From assembly GCF_032452875.1 (NCBI RefSeq), contig NC_083897.1:10336854-10400853 (forward strand): a stretch of DNA of 64,000 bases. Reading direction: 5' to 3'. A program made the translations under genes and the position numbers. This DNA comes from Bos javanicus. Lineage: Eukaryota; Chordata; Mammalia; Artiodactyla; Bovidae. Below the pieces are notes generated by a model that saw nothing but the letters and a program-made list of their open reading frames with translations, was not told the DNA's origin and did not search any database. Of this stretch, positions 11,700-23,738 are shown piece by piece. The first letter of the stretch is position 1, and each line of letters opens with the position of its first letter.

Positions 11700-13130
11700 C
11701 TGGTGGATTCTATCCCGCCTTTAATGAATACCTTTCTGAATTGTATAGCCTCTTTGCCTTCCTTGCTAAGTTATTGTGGACATAAAATAAATCAGGTCAT
11801 AAATGTAAACCATGGACTACATGAAAATTTGTTTTACATAGTAGTTCTCATAGTAGAACAGTGTGGAGGGAGAAAATACACTCCAGCTTTTATCTGAAAG
11901 TATGTTTTTAAAACAGATTCTTAATATCTGGTTTCCTTTGTGTTTCTTTCTCCAAAAGGAGAGAAAGGAGTTGTCAAATTCTGCTCCCTAAAGAATGTAA
12001 TCTAAACTTGTAAGCTTTGAACATTTATTACTACTATAGTTTTTAAATAGCAGAAAATAAATGTTTCTCATAATAGTATATAGAAACTTATACCATAATA
12101 CAGCAACACTGATGATATCATTGTGTTAAGAAAACCCAGCATTCTATGATTTGTGAAATGTGACTGCCTCCTCATTGCGTATTTTACGTAACAGTTTTAT
12201 TTGTAGGTCATGTACTATAAACCTCTATTTTTAAAATCATATCCTCTGCATTTTATAAATTACTTATTTCTCCAAACACAGACAATTATTTTTAAAAATC
12301 TTTGTAATTGCAAAACAAATTCATGTTTTTCCCAAGATGGTAATAGTTCTGTTTAGTTAATTTCTTTGTGCATAAAGATAGATCACACAAATGTGTATAA
12401 AATGTTGTCTCGATTTATGAACCACACTATAGATCTAAAAGTTTCAATTCATTAGCACTGAATATAATAACTTTGGAAGCATTGAGGTGTCTCGTGTCAT
12501 AAATATTTATCTAATGTCCAAAAGCCTTGCAGCAAAAGTCTAATATCCACTGGGTAGGAAATTTATATTAGACATTTTAAGAATAAAAATGTCCTTAAAG
12601 TGATTTTGCCAAAGGAACAAAGGCCCTCATCCTTCTGACATGCAGGACAGTACCAATCTTTTTATTCCATGAAGTATGGAATTTATACTCTTTGCTTTCC
12701 GGTTTAATCTGTTGTATTTTTTATATAGTAGGGGTACTTGAACATAAGATTGTGATCAAATGCAAGGTTATATAGCCATTCTTATATTCTCATATGAGAA
12801 ATGGATTCATGGACAATTTTGCTTAGAATAAGAATGTTTTTCACATTTCAAAGTAATAGATTTCCAATTCTTACTTGACTATCCCTTAACAGGTATTTCA
12901 TATTGCTTAATTTATAAAAATTTAATATTTTCCATTGATAATAATTTAAAATCATATAATTTGGATTCTTTTTTTTTTTTTTTGTACGTGGCAGTTCTAA
13001 AACATAAATTAGAAAGGTTTTGGTAAAATTGGTGATGTGACAGTTATTATAACAAAATTTTAAAAATGATTTGGATAATCAAATCAATTTCAAGAGTGCC
13101 CATAGCACAATCTGTGCATGAATGCTAATG
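11700..13130. other. Unique AT-rich sequence with a T15 run
   Basis: I see no gene or confident repeat. A run of 15 T lies at 12969-12983 and could be the reversed tail of a very old insertion. Confidence 0.5.
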
Positions 13131-13134
13131 CTTG

Positions 13135-13355
13135 ATTGCCTAATGACAGATAATAGCACATTTGTGGAGTGCTTATTATGAGCTAGGCACTGATCTAAGC
13201 ATTTTGCATTATTATTTCATATTTTATAGATGATAGATCTGAAGCAAAAAGAGATTATATCACTTGCCTAAAGTCACTTAATGTGTACATTGTGAAAGCA
13301 AATATTTTAACTCTAGAGCTGACACTTTTAAGCTCTACATTTTACTGCCCCTAAT
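13135..13355 (-). mobile_element. MIR SINE relic
   Basis: Antisense MIR order is clear: gtgcttattatgagctaggcact, a ttttatagatgatagat segment, cttgcctaaagtcactta, and a final aactctagagctgacac. It is a well-recognised but diverged copy. Confidence 0.8.
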
Positions 13356-13739
13356 CGCAATCTGCTGGAATTGAGGGGAACAATACTAAAATACTTCAGT
13401 TTTTAAGTTTCTGCTTATATGGGGGTATTGGATTTTTCTGAGGCTCTGAAAAGAACAAAACAGCTCACCCTTGAACGAGTCGTAAGACTCCTTGGAGCTT
13501 CCTCAATTTCTTCATCTAGGAAATGAGAGTCTGAATGAAGTATAAACTACATTTCCTTCAGTTTTGTAATTTCATGTTTATATTTATATGATTTTCTCAG
13601 AGTTCAAAGAGGTAGAAATCAAGGCACTGACTACTTAACAATGTAGAGAATGAGAGAAAAAGGACCATTGATTCTTAAATTTATTTTCACTGATGGCATG
13701 CAAATGGACATCAAGCAAGCTTATGAACACAGTCTTTGG

Positions 13740-14270
13740 ATGTTATCCTTTCTGCTTAGAAAACATTCTTTCTCAATTCTTTATTGGACTTACTCATGCT
13801 TCCAGACTTCTATCAACCTTTACCTCATTCAGGAAGCCTCTTTTCTTCAGGAAGCATTCTTTTTTCACTGTCATATCATCCACTGAGAGGTGACCTTCAT
13901 TTTAATCAGATCTGTGACTTTACACCTCCTCTCCCTGCTGCCCCATGAAACTCCACATCTTTTTTTTTTTTTAGCCTAACTGCCTTCTACTCATATTTTG
14001 ATAGATTAAGAATTATTCTTTAAGTATTTCTTCACTGGCCTAACCTCCTCTTCAAGCTGATTTGAATGTCCCTCTTCAGGATTTTACTATCATCCTACAC
14101 ATATTTCAGAATGCTAGAAAGTTTATATTAAATGATGTATATACTTGGCTTCATCCATCATTATATGATCTGAGTAAACAAGGGTCATGTTTTATTAATT
14201 TTTATAAACCTAGAGATATTGCCTGGAATGGAATGTGACCAATATTTATTTGACAAACAACTTATACGGT
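13740..14270 (+). mobile_element. L2 3' relic
   Basis: The phrase aggaagcctcttttcttcaggaagc resembles the L2 segment coding for the end of its RT. It is followed by gtcatgttttattaatttt, a decayed tgcctggaatgg zone and caatatttatttgacaaac at the 3' end. A run of 13 T interrupts it at 13960-13972. The two overlapping frames near 13650-13893 fall in it and are not genes. Confidence 0.6.
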
Positions 14271-14520
14271 GATTCAATGCAGAGGTAACCTTGGGGTATT
14301 CCTTTACCATATCCTAAAAGGAGGACAGTCTCCTCTTACTTATTTGTAACTATAAAAAAAACTATGAGAATTAGTGAGTCAAACTATTAGTTTGAGGTCT
14401 TAAGACTAGGTAATATACAAAAATGCAGCACATAAGCCAGCTACCATTTACCTAATAAACATATGAGCACTGATATTTCCAATAACAGTAAATTATATTT
14501 CACAGAGATGTATTTAATAG

Positions 14521-14788
14521 GCAATGGCACCCCACTCCAGTACTCTTGCCTGGAAAATCCCATGGACGGAGGAGCCTGGTAGGCTGCAGTCCATGGGGTC
14601 GCTAAGAGTTGGACACGACTGAGCGACTTCACTTTCACTTTTCACTTTCATGCATTGGAGGAGGAAATGGCAACCCACTCCAGTGTTCTTGCCTGGAGAA
14701 TCCCAGGGACGGCGGGGCCTGGTGGGCTGCCATCTATGGGGTTGCACAGAGTTGGACACGACTGAAGCGACTTAGCAGCAGCAGCAAA
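14521..14788 (+). mobile_element. Bov-A2 SINE
   Basis: Two Bov-A units in tandem without a tRNA head: first ending gacacgactgagcgacttcac, linked by the cactttcacttttcactttc spacer, then a second ending gacttagcagcagcagc. This is the canonical dimeric Bov-A2 layout. The tail is a short CAG repeat. Confidence 0.95.
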
Positions 14789-14789
14789 A

Positions 14790-15386
14790 GGGTTATAGTG
14801 AACTTACAGGGTGAATCTCATACATAAGTCAACTATTCAAATCGAGTAAAATAAAATAAAATCTTATTGAAAAGAGATTAGCATATTATGCCGGCTATTA
14901 AACTTTTCCCATTGGTGTTCTCAGCAGCTACGATCTGGGGCTTAAAAGAAAGCTAAATATACTAAAGAAGCTGCTGATGAATTAATGACGACCATGGGCA
15001 TAGCTCATTAATAAACTCTTAAGTGGAGACCACTATAAGAAAGAGAATCCAAATGAAGTATTTTATAAAAATCCTTAGCGCCAAATAGCAAACTATGTTT
15101 ACACAGGGCAGTAGACCAATTTCTTGACTGCTATGAAACATAACTCTTATCTCCCTTGCTCCCTTGCTCTCTACTTCCTAACATTCAACAAATATAGGCA
15201 TCCTGATAAACGCTAAAAGAAGGGTTGAGATTCAGAGATTAATACATAGTTCCTGAATCTTATCAACCATAATGAAAGTTCTAGAGACACTTGAAAGTAT
15301 TGTTCATTCTAAGGCTAACAGGTCTAACAAAACTAGCAACTTTGCCACTACTATAGCCATAACTTTACCTCTTTGTAGGGAGAGTT
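14790..15386. other. Unique sequence, no gene seen
   Basis: No recognisable repeat or gene. It forms the left flank of the solo LTR. Confidence 0.5.
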
Positions 15387-15495
15387 TGTAATTTCCTGGG
15401 TTCTGTCTCGTCGCAACAAAAATTTGAAGTGATGAACAGACCAGCGTTTCAGCCCTCGAACGGACCAGTATTACAGCTCCATGTTACAGCTCAGT

Positions 15496-15501
15496 TTTAT
15501 T
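15496..15501 (-). terminator. LTR polyadenylation signal
   Basis: Minus-strand AATAAA about 95-100 nt downstream of the TATA box, as expected at the end of R in a retroviral LTR. Confidence 0.6.
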
Positions 15502-15596
15502 TAGAAAGTAAAGGAAAATACATCCAGGAATCGTGAGAGCATTCTGACCCAAAAGACGCAAAGAGAAGAGAGGCCCCCAGCCCAATTTGGGCTCCT

Positions 15597-15605
15597 CTTT
15601 TTATA
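15597..15605 (-). promoter_or_regulatory. LTR TATA box
   Basis: Minus-strand TATAAAAAG in the middle of the LTR, followed by a GC-richer zone, in the position expected of a U3 core promoter. Confidence 0.65.
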
Positions 15606-16047
15606 CGTTTTTTCTCCTACCCCTGGGCCTGCTCTGTGTAAATTGGGCTAGCCAGGAGTGCTGTTTGTTTTACCTGAGGTCCTCACTCCAGTCCTTGGAC
15701 CTTCCTTTGTTCTATTTTCACAGGCTTTTCCCTTCCTTGTCTTTTAGCCACCATCATTCTGGACTCCTTTTTCCTATTCTAACTACCTAACATGTTTATA
15801 CTTTGAAAATCCAGAATTAATAATTGTCATCTTCAATAAGTCAGCTCCAGTTGTTGTGAATATAAATGTTTCATGTCAATTCATTTGGGAGTGATCTGTC
15901 TTTGGTGGCAAATATTTGTTTATTCAAATTTTTAATGTAAGGAAAAACATCCCATTATTAGAGACTACTAGGGGGAAGTGTGAATACTTTTCAACTATCT
16001 TTTAATATCTAAATATTTCATTAGATTTAAATTTGGGAATTGATATT

Positions 16048-16250
16048 GCCTCTCCTGGTGGCTCAGGTGATAAAGAATCTGCCTGCAAATGTGGGTTCAA
16101 TCTCTGGATTGGGAAGATCCTCTAGAGAAGGGAATGGCAACTCACTCCACTATTCTTGCCTGGAGAATCCCCATGGACAGAGGAGCCTAGTGGCTACAGT
16201 CCATGGGGTCACAAAGAGTCGGACACAACTGAGTGACTGACACTAACTTT
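16048..16250 (+). mobile_element. Bov-tA SINE
   Basis: tRNA-like head (gcctctcctggtggctcagg), B-box region ggttcaatctc, then a Bov-A unit ending gacacaactgagtgactgac. The short flanks attgatatt and attgaatatt might be a decayed target duplication, but this is not firm. Confidence 0.92.
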
Positions 16251-18285
16251 CATTGAATATTTCAATGACATCTCGATTATATCTTTCCTCTGATATAGGC
16301 AATGTTACTGAGTACAACATAACACTTCAAAGAACCATCAGACTAAGTATTTCAAAAATGATGGATTAACAACATAAGAATTAAAAGACATCATGATGTA
16401 TTGGACAGACAGCTGTTAAATATGACCCAAGATATGAGTAAGTATAGACATCTGTTTTTGAGAATAATACTAGAATTGTGAACTTAAAAAAAAAATAACA
16501 TTTAAGGTTGTCAGTTATACTTAGCATTTTAACATCAGAGCATCATAGAATCTCTATTAAAGAAGAATATTCATTTTGCAATCCATATTACCATATGTGG
16601 TATATCAGTGACATTAATGATTATTACCTTAGGCTACTGCAACAGCAAAGAGAAAAAAATAACACTGTGTGGTTCATTTCATAATAGAAGACACAGAGTC
16701 CTTGGAATTCAGATGCCACACTTGAGCACATTTAGTGTACAGCAAATAATTTCTGAATGTCACTGATCCTAGATCATTTTTAAAAAGCTACTTCCCCTTA
16801 CTTTGAAAGATGTGTTATGCTGCATTTCATTACTTTTCTCCTTACCACGTTCTTCTTTTGTTTTAAGATAAGCGATGAGGCTTTCGGTGAAGATTAAGCA
16901 CTTGCAGACAGTAACTCAATGGTCCAAACAGGGTTTTAATTGGAACCTCAAATCCTGTGGAAAAATAAGAAGTTAAATCATTAATAAAATGTATTTCCCA
17001 GAAGACTCTATGTTGATATGTGTTATGTTAGGAAACCTTCATTACTTTTTCCTATAAGATTCTATAGACATACTTGTGAAAGCTAAAATTCACTATCCAT
17101 GCCACATTAAGATTATGTAATGAAATCCCAGCCCTTTCAAAGTTCCCAGTATCAAGAAATAAATAAGAAATCCATAACAATTTTCCTTTTACAAACGTTA
17201 GCATTTTTTATGTCAACCTTAATCCTCATGTTTCCTTACAGTATTACAGTACATTCATTACTTAAAGCAATCCTGGAAGTACTACAGAAGTATTTCAATA
17301 TGACCCAGGCAAAACCATGGCACAGTGTTAAACAATTTAATCTGCCACATAGATGAAAGTTTAGAGTGAAATGGCCTTTCTCTAGAGACTTTCAAAGACT
17401 AATTACAATGTCCCCATTAAAGAAAACCTTAAAAACAATCTTCCAGTGAGTCATAGGTTATACCAGGTATGTGACTGAGGCACATTATATAAATAAAAAT
17501 CCAGATGATAAATTGCAGGAACAAGATTTAGGCTTCTATCTAAAAGACACTTCATTATGCATTTGGTCAACTAACTATTGAGAAACTGTAGACCAATTTT
17601 TGTTTAATAGTAATGCAAAAATAGTTCATATTAAAGAGTTTAAATCTAGCTGAGGGAACCAAGTGCAAATATTACAAGTACAGATTAACCCATATATATA
17701 CTGGGGGTAATGATTCTATGGTAATGATTTACCATTTAAATGGCATATTATCACACAATATAATTGTCTTCAGTAATCTGTTTTAGTGGGTAGGAGTTTA
17801 TTTTTGTAAAGAACACATTTCTCCCTTTTATAAGTATTAAGATGAGTGTGTATATGTAAGATACATACTACATTCCTATACTATGTTCTGTAAAGAGATG
17901 CGCATGTCACTTTTATGCACCACCTTTTACTATTTGGTAGTAAATATAAACAATGAAAAATTATACATAGTATAAACACCTAAAATCATCTTTATTTCTC
18001 CTGTTGCTTTGATTTCAAATGGTTTATTTGCTTGGTAAACCTTAATGCAGATAAATCCAAAGCCTATGCTATTGGCATTTCAAAGGTCACACATTTTTCA
18101 AGTGTATTCTATCAGTTATAACTTGCTACTCTACCGCCTTTTTTCTGTCATATTCTGATGAGAATATGTAGCCCAAAGATTATCAACAGGATTGAAATTC
18201 TCCTCTGCTTCTATCTTCTGTCTCTAATATACTATTTTAATAACCCAATAATACTTTGCATTTTGATAAACACACTCAGATCCAT
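16251..18285. other. Unique AT-rich sequence, no gene seen
   Basis: Two kilobases with no repeat I can name. The frame at 17120-17356 begins at an in-frame ATG but has no domain, signal or codon pattern to support it. Confidence 0.5.
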
Positions 18286-18289
18286 TCTT

Positions 18290-18980
18290 GCAACAAATAT
18301 TTATTGACCACTTAAAATACTCTACTAAGTGTCATACAAAATACAATGAAGTAAAATAAAAAGGTGAAAGAGACATGATCACTCCTTCAGGGTACTTTAT
18401 AGTCTAGTAGGGGAGATGACAACTCATTACTAAAGAAGATGATGAATATCATGAAAAAACACAGTGAGCAAAAAAGCTACGCAAGTTCAGAGGAGGAAAG
18501 TTTGCTTCCAACTGTGAGGATCAACGAAGATTCTGTAGAGTGTGTGGCATTTCTGCAGGTCATACAAAACATTTGGCAGAGAGAATACTGTATGTGAAAA
18601 GGAGTCTAAGGGGAAAGTGAGGGGCAGATTTGGAAATTAGTCAGCAGCTTTATTTAGCTCAATTACAAGGAACTTGTATTGAGGTGGTAGAGGTAAGGCG
18701 TGAAAGATAGACTGTCAGATGATGCAGAGACTTAAGGATAAGCCTAAGGAAATGGAATTTGTTTCCCTAAGCGGTAAGACTTGCTGAAGTTTTTCCTGAG
18801 CAAGGGAATGAGGTGATAGGATTTTGTTTTACAAAGATTAATCTGGCAGAAGCATGAATAATGAATTCAAAAGTTGAAAATAGATGATAGGTGTGGAGGC
18901 AGTTAGGAGGCTATTGTGATGGTCCGTATGAGAGATATTATAAGACCTGAATTAGGATAGAAGCAAGAGAAATTAAAGAG
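18290..18980 (-). mobile_element. L2 relic
   Basis: Antisense L2 order: caaatatttattgaccactt, a tccttcagggtactttatagtctagtaggg zone, then far right ggaatgaggtgataggattttg and gcagttaggaggctattgtgatgg. Divergence is high. The last zone is the most clearly matched part. Confidence 0.6.
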
Positions 18981-19229
18981 ATGAAACAGATGTGGAAAAT
19001 GTTTTTCTAGGTACATCACAAATAACTATATGTCTCTGAAATGCTGATCCTGGGGAACCAGGAGGGTAGTATTGCCATTAACAATATAAGAAATATAAGA
19101 AAATTAATTAGTAGATGTTAAAAAGGAGGATAGGAAGTAAATTTGATTTATTTTAAATTCGTACTGCAGGCATATGGAAAGGTGTAACTGGTGTCCAGAG
19201 AATTCGAGGCTGCATTAACAGATGTGGGA

Positions 19230-19960
19230 AGCATCTGCATTCATTCAGTTAACATTTAATGAGCATCTAAGATATACCAAACATTAAAGGTATAAAGGTA
19301 AATACTACACAGTCCCTTGCTCCAGGGAGCTAATTGTCTAATAAGGGGGAAAGTCTCAGTAATAGAAAATTATGATTAAATATGGAAAGTTCAGTCATTG
19401 AGGTTTGGATTAATATAATCATACATGTGGGACACCTGATACTTCTTAACAGGACCAGAGAATAACTCTGAGAAGAAGCGACACCTGACTTGGGTTTTAA
19501 AAGATAAGGAAATACTCACCAAATTAAGGGGCAGTATTTGAATTGAAAGGAATAAGAGAAAAGACATGAAGGCATAAAGAGTGTACTGTTTGTGTATTAA
19601 CAATTTTTGCTATAGTAACAGGGAAAATGTAAGTCGTAAGAGTGCAGACGTAGTTTAGGGCTATATTGTCCACATTCTTGGACAAAATAAGGTACTTGGG
19701 CTTATTTAGTAGTCAGTGGAGAGCTAGTGAAGGTTTTGGGGTACAAGGATGATTTGATTGTATCTATTAAGAAAATTAATTTAGTAGAGGAGTACAGGAT
19801 TAATTGTAATTGGAGAAAGCCTGTAGATGAAGAGGACAGTTGTTAGACAACTACAAAATTCCAAATGAAACTGATGAGGGTCTTACCTAAAAGTACTGGT
19901 ATGAGTAATGGAAATAGGGACAAATTCAAGATACATTAAGAGGCAGAATTGACTAGAGTT
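19230..19960 (-). mobile_element. Second L2 relic, same orientation
   Basis: The same motif order repeats: catttaatgagcatctaagatatacc, cttgctccagggagctaattgtctaataaggggg, gacacctgacttgggttttaaaagat, then aggatgatttgattg and attaatttagtagagg. It could be a separate insertion or an old tandem duplication of the first. Confidence 0.55.
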
Positions 19961-20005
19961 GATTGCTTTGATGTGGTAGGAAACCACAACTATACGGTTT
20001 ATAAG

Positions 20006-20328
20006 AAGTGAAGAAAAAGTGAAAATTGCTCAGTTGTGTCCAACTCTTTGCGACCCCATGGACTATACAGTCCATGGAATTCTCCAGGCGAGAATACTGG
20101 AGTGGGTAGCCTTTCCCTTCTGCAGGGGATCTTCCCAACCCAGAGATCGAACTTAGGACTCTCTCATTGCAGGCAGATTCTTTACCAGCTGAGCCACAAA
20201 GGAAGCCCAAGAATACTGGAGTGGGTAGCCTATCCCCTTTCCAGTGGATCTTCCCAACCCAGGAATTGAACAGGGGTCTCCTGCATTACAGGTGGATTCT
20301 TTACCAACTGAGCTATCAGGGAAGCCCC
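20006..20328 (-). mobile_element. Composite Bov-tA SINE with two tRNA-like heads
   Basis: Read on the minus strand there is a head (ggggcttccctgatagctc), a truncated Bov-A piece stopping at cagtattctt, then a second complete head and Bov-A unit. The second unit has the inverted motif tccatggactgtatagtcca that marks one Bov-tA subfamily. A segment of about 155 bp is almost identical to one in the composite SINE at 22383-22719. Confidence 0.9.
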
Positions 20329-20579
20329 ATTCTTAAACTATATTGAAATTACTGTGTATCTTCAGTGTTGGTTGTACAACACACTAGATAACCAATTGAC
20401 ATCAATCAGCCTGTTACTAAACAAATGCTCTATTTTTCATCGTACTTCTTGTTCACATGTGCATGGGTGTGACAGAATTATAACTCATTAGAATTCATGA
20501 AGAAATATTCATAAGTATAAAGGCTCTTTTCTTATTTTTCCTTTTGGTTTACTGTCACAAAACTAGGAGTGTTGGCTTT

Positions 20580-20840
20580 GAAGTGAAGTGAAGTGAAGTC
20601 GCTCAGTCGTGTCTGACTCTTTGCAACCCCATGGATTGTAGCGCTCAGTCATGTCCAACTCTTTGCGACCCCATGGACTGTAGCCTACCAGGCTTCTCTG
20701 TCCATGGGATTCTCCAGGCAAGAGTACTTGAGTGGGTTGCCATTTCCTTCTCCAAGGGATCTTCCCAACCCAAGGATCGAACCCAGGTCTCCCACATTGC
20801 AAGCAGACGCTTTACCCTCTGAGCCACCAGGGAAGCTCCA
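20580..20840 (-). mobile_element. Bov-tA SINE with duplicated tail
   Basis: Minus-strand Bov-tA whose terminal gctcagtcgtgtc... segment is present twice (20599-20640 and 20643-20688). The far end has a (GAAGT)n tail at 20580-20598. Flanks agtgttggcttt at 20568-20579 and 20841-20852 are a perfect 12-bp target duplication, so the duplicated-tail form inserted as one unit or arose later within it. Confidence 0.95.
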
Positions 20841-21018
20841 AGTGTTGGCTTTAAGCAGACACATTTTTTAACACACACATTTTATCACTTTTTTTTTATT
20901 TCTAAATGGTCTTTCAAAAGAAGCACACATAAACATAAGAAAAATACAGATTATGTGTCCTAGCCAGCTTTTTTTATTCATAGGTCAAATAATTATTAAT
21001 CTCAGTTAAAACAAGCAA

Positions 21019-21694
21019 TCAGAAAACTAAGATAATGGCATCTGGTCCCATCACTTCATGGGAAATAGATGGGGAAACAGGGGAAACAGTGTCAGACTTT
21101 ATTTTTTGGGCTCCAAAGTCACTGCAGATGGTGACTGCAGCCATGAATTTAAAAGATGCTTACTCCTTGGAAGGGAAGTTATGACCAACCTAGATAGCAT
21201 ATTCAAAAGCAGAGACATTACTTTGCCAACAAAGGTCCATGTAGTCAAGGCTATGGTTTTTCCAGTGGTCATGTATGGATGTGAGAGTTGGACTGTGAAG
21301 AAGGCTGAGCACCGAAGAATTGAGGCTTTTGAACTGTGGTGTTGGAGAAGACTCTTGAGAGTCCCTTGGACTGCAAGGAGATCCAACCAGTCCATTCTGA
21401 AGGAGATCAGCCCTGGGTGTTCTTTCGAGGGAATGATGTTGAAGCTGGAACTCTAGTACTTTGGCCACCTCATGGGAAGAGTTGACTCATTGGAAAAGAC
21501 TCTGATGCTGGGAGGGATTGGGGGCAGGAGGAGAAGGGGACGACAAAGGATGAGATGGCTGGATGGCATCACTGACTTGATGGCCGTGAGTCTGAGTGAA
21601 CTCCGGGAGTTGGTGATGGACAGGGAGGCCTGGCATGCTGTGATTCATGGGGTCCCAAAGAGTCGGACATGACTGAGCGACTGAACTGAACTGA
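21019..21694 (+). mobile_element. BovB, 5'-truncated 3' fragment
   Basis: Homology starts at cagaaaactaagataatggc, after the RT catalytic box, and ends in the gactgagcgactgaactgaa terminus. An almost open frame covers 21058-21456 and continues at 21472-21672 after a stop; it has the CESWTVKK and RRSNQSILKE-like C-terminal residues. It lacks both catalytic domains. I found no clear target duplication. Confidence 0.95.
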
Positions 21695-21909
21695 GTCTAG
21701 ATACTAGAGTCATAAGAATTTGAGAAACCTATAAAATGATTATGAAGACAAAACAGACATACATGCATAAACACATATATGTTTTCCAGCTTCCTAATCA
21801 AAGACCTATAAAGGTAGAGATGTTTTAAAAATTAACTCCTGGGAGACATAAATTTTGTCTAGAACTTGCTCTTGGCCTCTGTAGATCTCAGTGTTTCAAA
21901 CATAAATTA

Positions 21910-22168
21910 GAGTTGCTGCTAAGTCACTTCAGTCGTGTCCGACTCTGTGCAACCCCATAGACGGCAGCCCACCAGGCTCCCCCGTCCCTGGGCTTCTCCA
22001 GGCAAGAACACTGGAGTGGGTTGCCATTTCCTTCTCCAATGCATGAAAGTGAAAAGTGAAAGTGAAGTTGCTCAGTCGTATCGGACTTTTAGTCACCCCA
22101 TGGACTGGACTCTACCAGGCTCCTCCATCCATGGGATTTTTCAGGCAAGAGTACTGGAGTGGGTGCCA
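21910..22168 (-). mobile_element. Bov-A2 SINE
   Basis: Antisense Bov-A2 dimer: gttgctgctaagtcacttc tail, first unit, the gaaagtgaaaagtgaaagtg linker, then a second unit ending at ggagtgggtgccatt. Confidence 0.94.
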
Positions 22169-22382
22169 TTAGGTGAACTCTAAGGTTGATTCCAGCTCTA
22201 ACATTCTGGGAAATGTGACTCTAAAGATTCATAGAAATGCCCAGTCTCTGAGCCAGAAAAACATTTTAAATTATAAAGGTGATGTTTTTATTTGAATTTT
22301 GCTAATTTTAAGCTAAATAACTAAAACTTAAAAGGAAATATGATCTTTCAATGCCTATCAAAGAAATTTGTCTATCACATTG

Positions 22383-22719
22383 AAAGTGAAAGTGAAACTG
22401 TTATTTGCTCAGTTATATCCCACTCTTTGCAACCCCATGGACTGTAGCCCACCAGGCTTCTCTGTCCATGGTATTCTCCAGGCAAGAATACTGGAGTGGG
22501 TAGCCTTTCCCTTCTGCAGGGGATCTTCCCAACCCAGAGATCGAACTTAGGACTCTCTCATTGCAGGCAGCTTCTTTACCAGCTGAGCCACAAAGGAAGC
22601 CCAAGAATACTGGAGTGGGTAGCCTATCCCTTTTCCAGGGGCTCTTCCCGACCCAGAGATTGAAGGCAGATTCTTTACTGTCTGAGCCACCAGGGAAGTC
22701 CGAACCACCAAGGAAGTCC
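22383..22719 (-). mobile_element. Composite Bov-tA SINE with two tRNA-like heads
   Basis: The same double-head layout as 20006-20328, but its Bov-A tail has the cccaccaggcttctctgtcc sequence of another subfamily. The outer head has lost part of its middle (near 22658). Flanks at 22365-22382 and 22720-22737 match at 15 of 18 positions, which is a decayed target duplication and shows the whole double unit inserted together. Confidence 0.93.
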
Positions 22720-22737
22720 AACTTGTTTATCACCTTG

Positions 22738-23179
22738 GTTCTTTCCAAAGTCCAAAGGTAGTAACTAGACTGTTTGAGTCTAGTTATTTAGGTCTTTTGG
22801 TAGAGCTAATCCAGTTTGATCATCAGTAAAAAAAAAAAAAAAAAAATTAACATGATAGCCAACAAAGTGAAGATATTTGGTTGAATGTCTTAACCACATT
22901 ATTCAAGTGATTAAAAGACAAGACAATCTTAATTTTTGAAACTAATACACCACATATTAAAATAATAACTGAGGGAAAAATGAGTACAAAGTTGATAATC
23001 TTTGCATTTTCCATCATTCCATGGACTGAAAAAGTATCTAAAATAACTCTAAAGCTATTTGCACAATAAATTATTAAACTATATTCAGTTTCCTCTCTCT
23101 GGACAGAACCAAAAATAAGTCTCAAATAATTACTCTCAAAAAGCTGGAAAATCTCAAAAAGCTGGGAAATCATCAGAAA
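22738..23179. other. Unique sequence with an A-run
   Basis: An A-run of about 19 lies near 22829-22847. Nothing else is recognised. The minus-strand frame at 22847-23173 shows no domain. Confidence 0.5.
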
Positions 23180-23410
23180 TAGCAGTTAGTATTTATTGAG
23201 TACTTACTATGTATTGGTCACTGTTTTTGAAGTGCTTCACATTCATCCCTTCCCTTAAGTATCTCAAAGACCTAGTGAAGTAGATGCTATCATTTTCCTG
23301 ATTCTATAAGGAAAGCAATGGAGACACAGCAAGGTAAATAAATTACTCAAGATCAAATAGCTGGCAAGTGGTGAATTCAGCACTTGAGCTTTTCAACTTT
23401 ATTAGGTCAA
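23180..23410 (-). mobile_element. MIR SINE relic
   Basis: Antisense MIR order: gtatttattgagtacttactatg, tgcttcacattcatccct, gaagtagatgctatcattttcc, aaattactcaagatcaaatagctggcaagtgg. Confidence 0.82.
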
Positions 23411-23700
23411 ATTGAGATCATAGACTCAGTTACTAATCTAATCACAGATCTCAATTGATCTCAATAAATCAATTACTATTGTGTTTCAATAATGAGGACC
23501 CTATTTCAGCAAACTAAAAGTATGAATAAAACAGAAAGAAAATTATTTACTCTACTTGAAATAAAAGTCAGTTGTCTTAAGTGGATCATTAATTTGCAAG
23601 TAAACAGGTCAATTGTAGCTGAATCTTGTCTGCTTTTTGAACTAAGATTTTATAGGGCTTATAGGTAAATCTTTTTAATAAAAACAGTTTGGTATATGTA
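23411..23700. other. Unique sequence, no gene seen
   Basis: AT-rich, with locally repeated gatctcaat words near 23445-23465. No recognisable gene or repeat. Confidence 0.45.
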
Positions 23701-23732
23701 CCTAAAGCTATCTGTATATAGCTATATCTATC

Positions 23733-23738
<6 letters not shown>

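Larger units (their letters stand above)
15387..15792 (-). mobile_element. Solo LTR of an endogenous retrovirus
   Basis: On the minus strand the block runs from TGTTAGGTAG to GGAAATTACA, so it has the TG...CA ends of an LTR. It carries a TATA box (15597-15605) and a polyadenylation signal (15496-15501) about 100 bp apart, giving a U3-R-U5 layout of about 400 bp. No internal retroviral sequence adjoins it, so it is a solo LTR, normally left by recombination between two LTRs. It resembles ruminant ERV LTRs, but I cannot fix the family. I did not find a matching target duplication, so either an end is misplaced by a few bases or the flanks have decayed. Confidence 0.75.

Noticed and set aside
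13960..13972. T-run as the tail of a retroposed gene
   Set aside because: The sequence beside it reads as L2; no processed-gene sequence was found.
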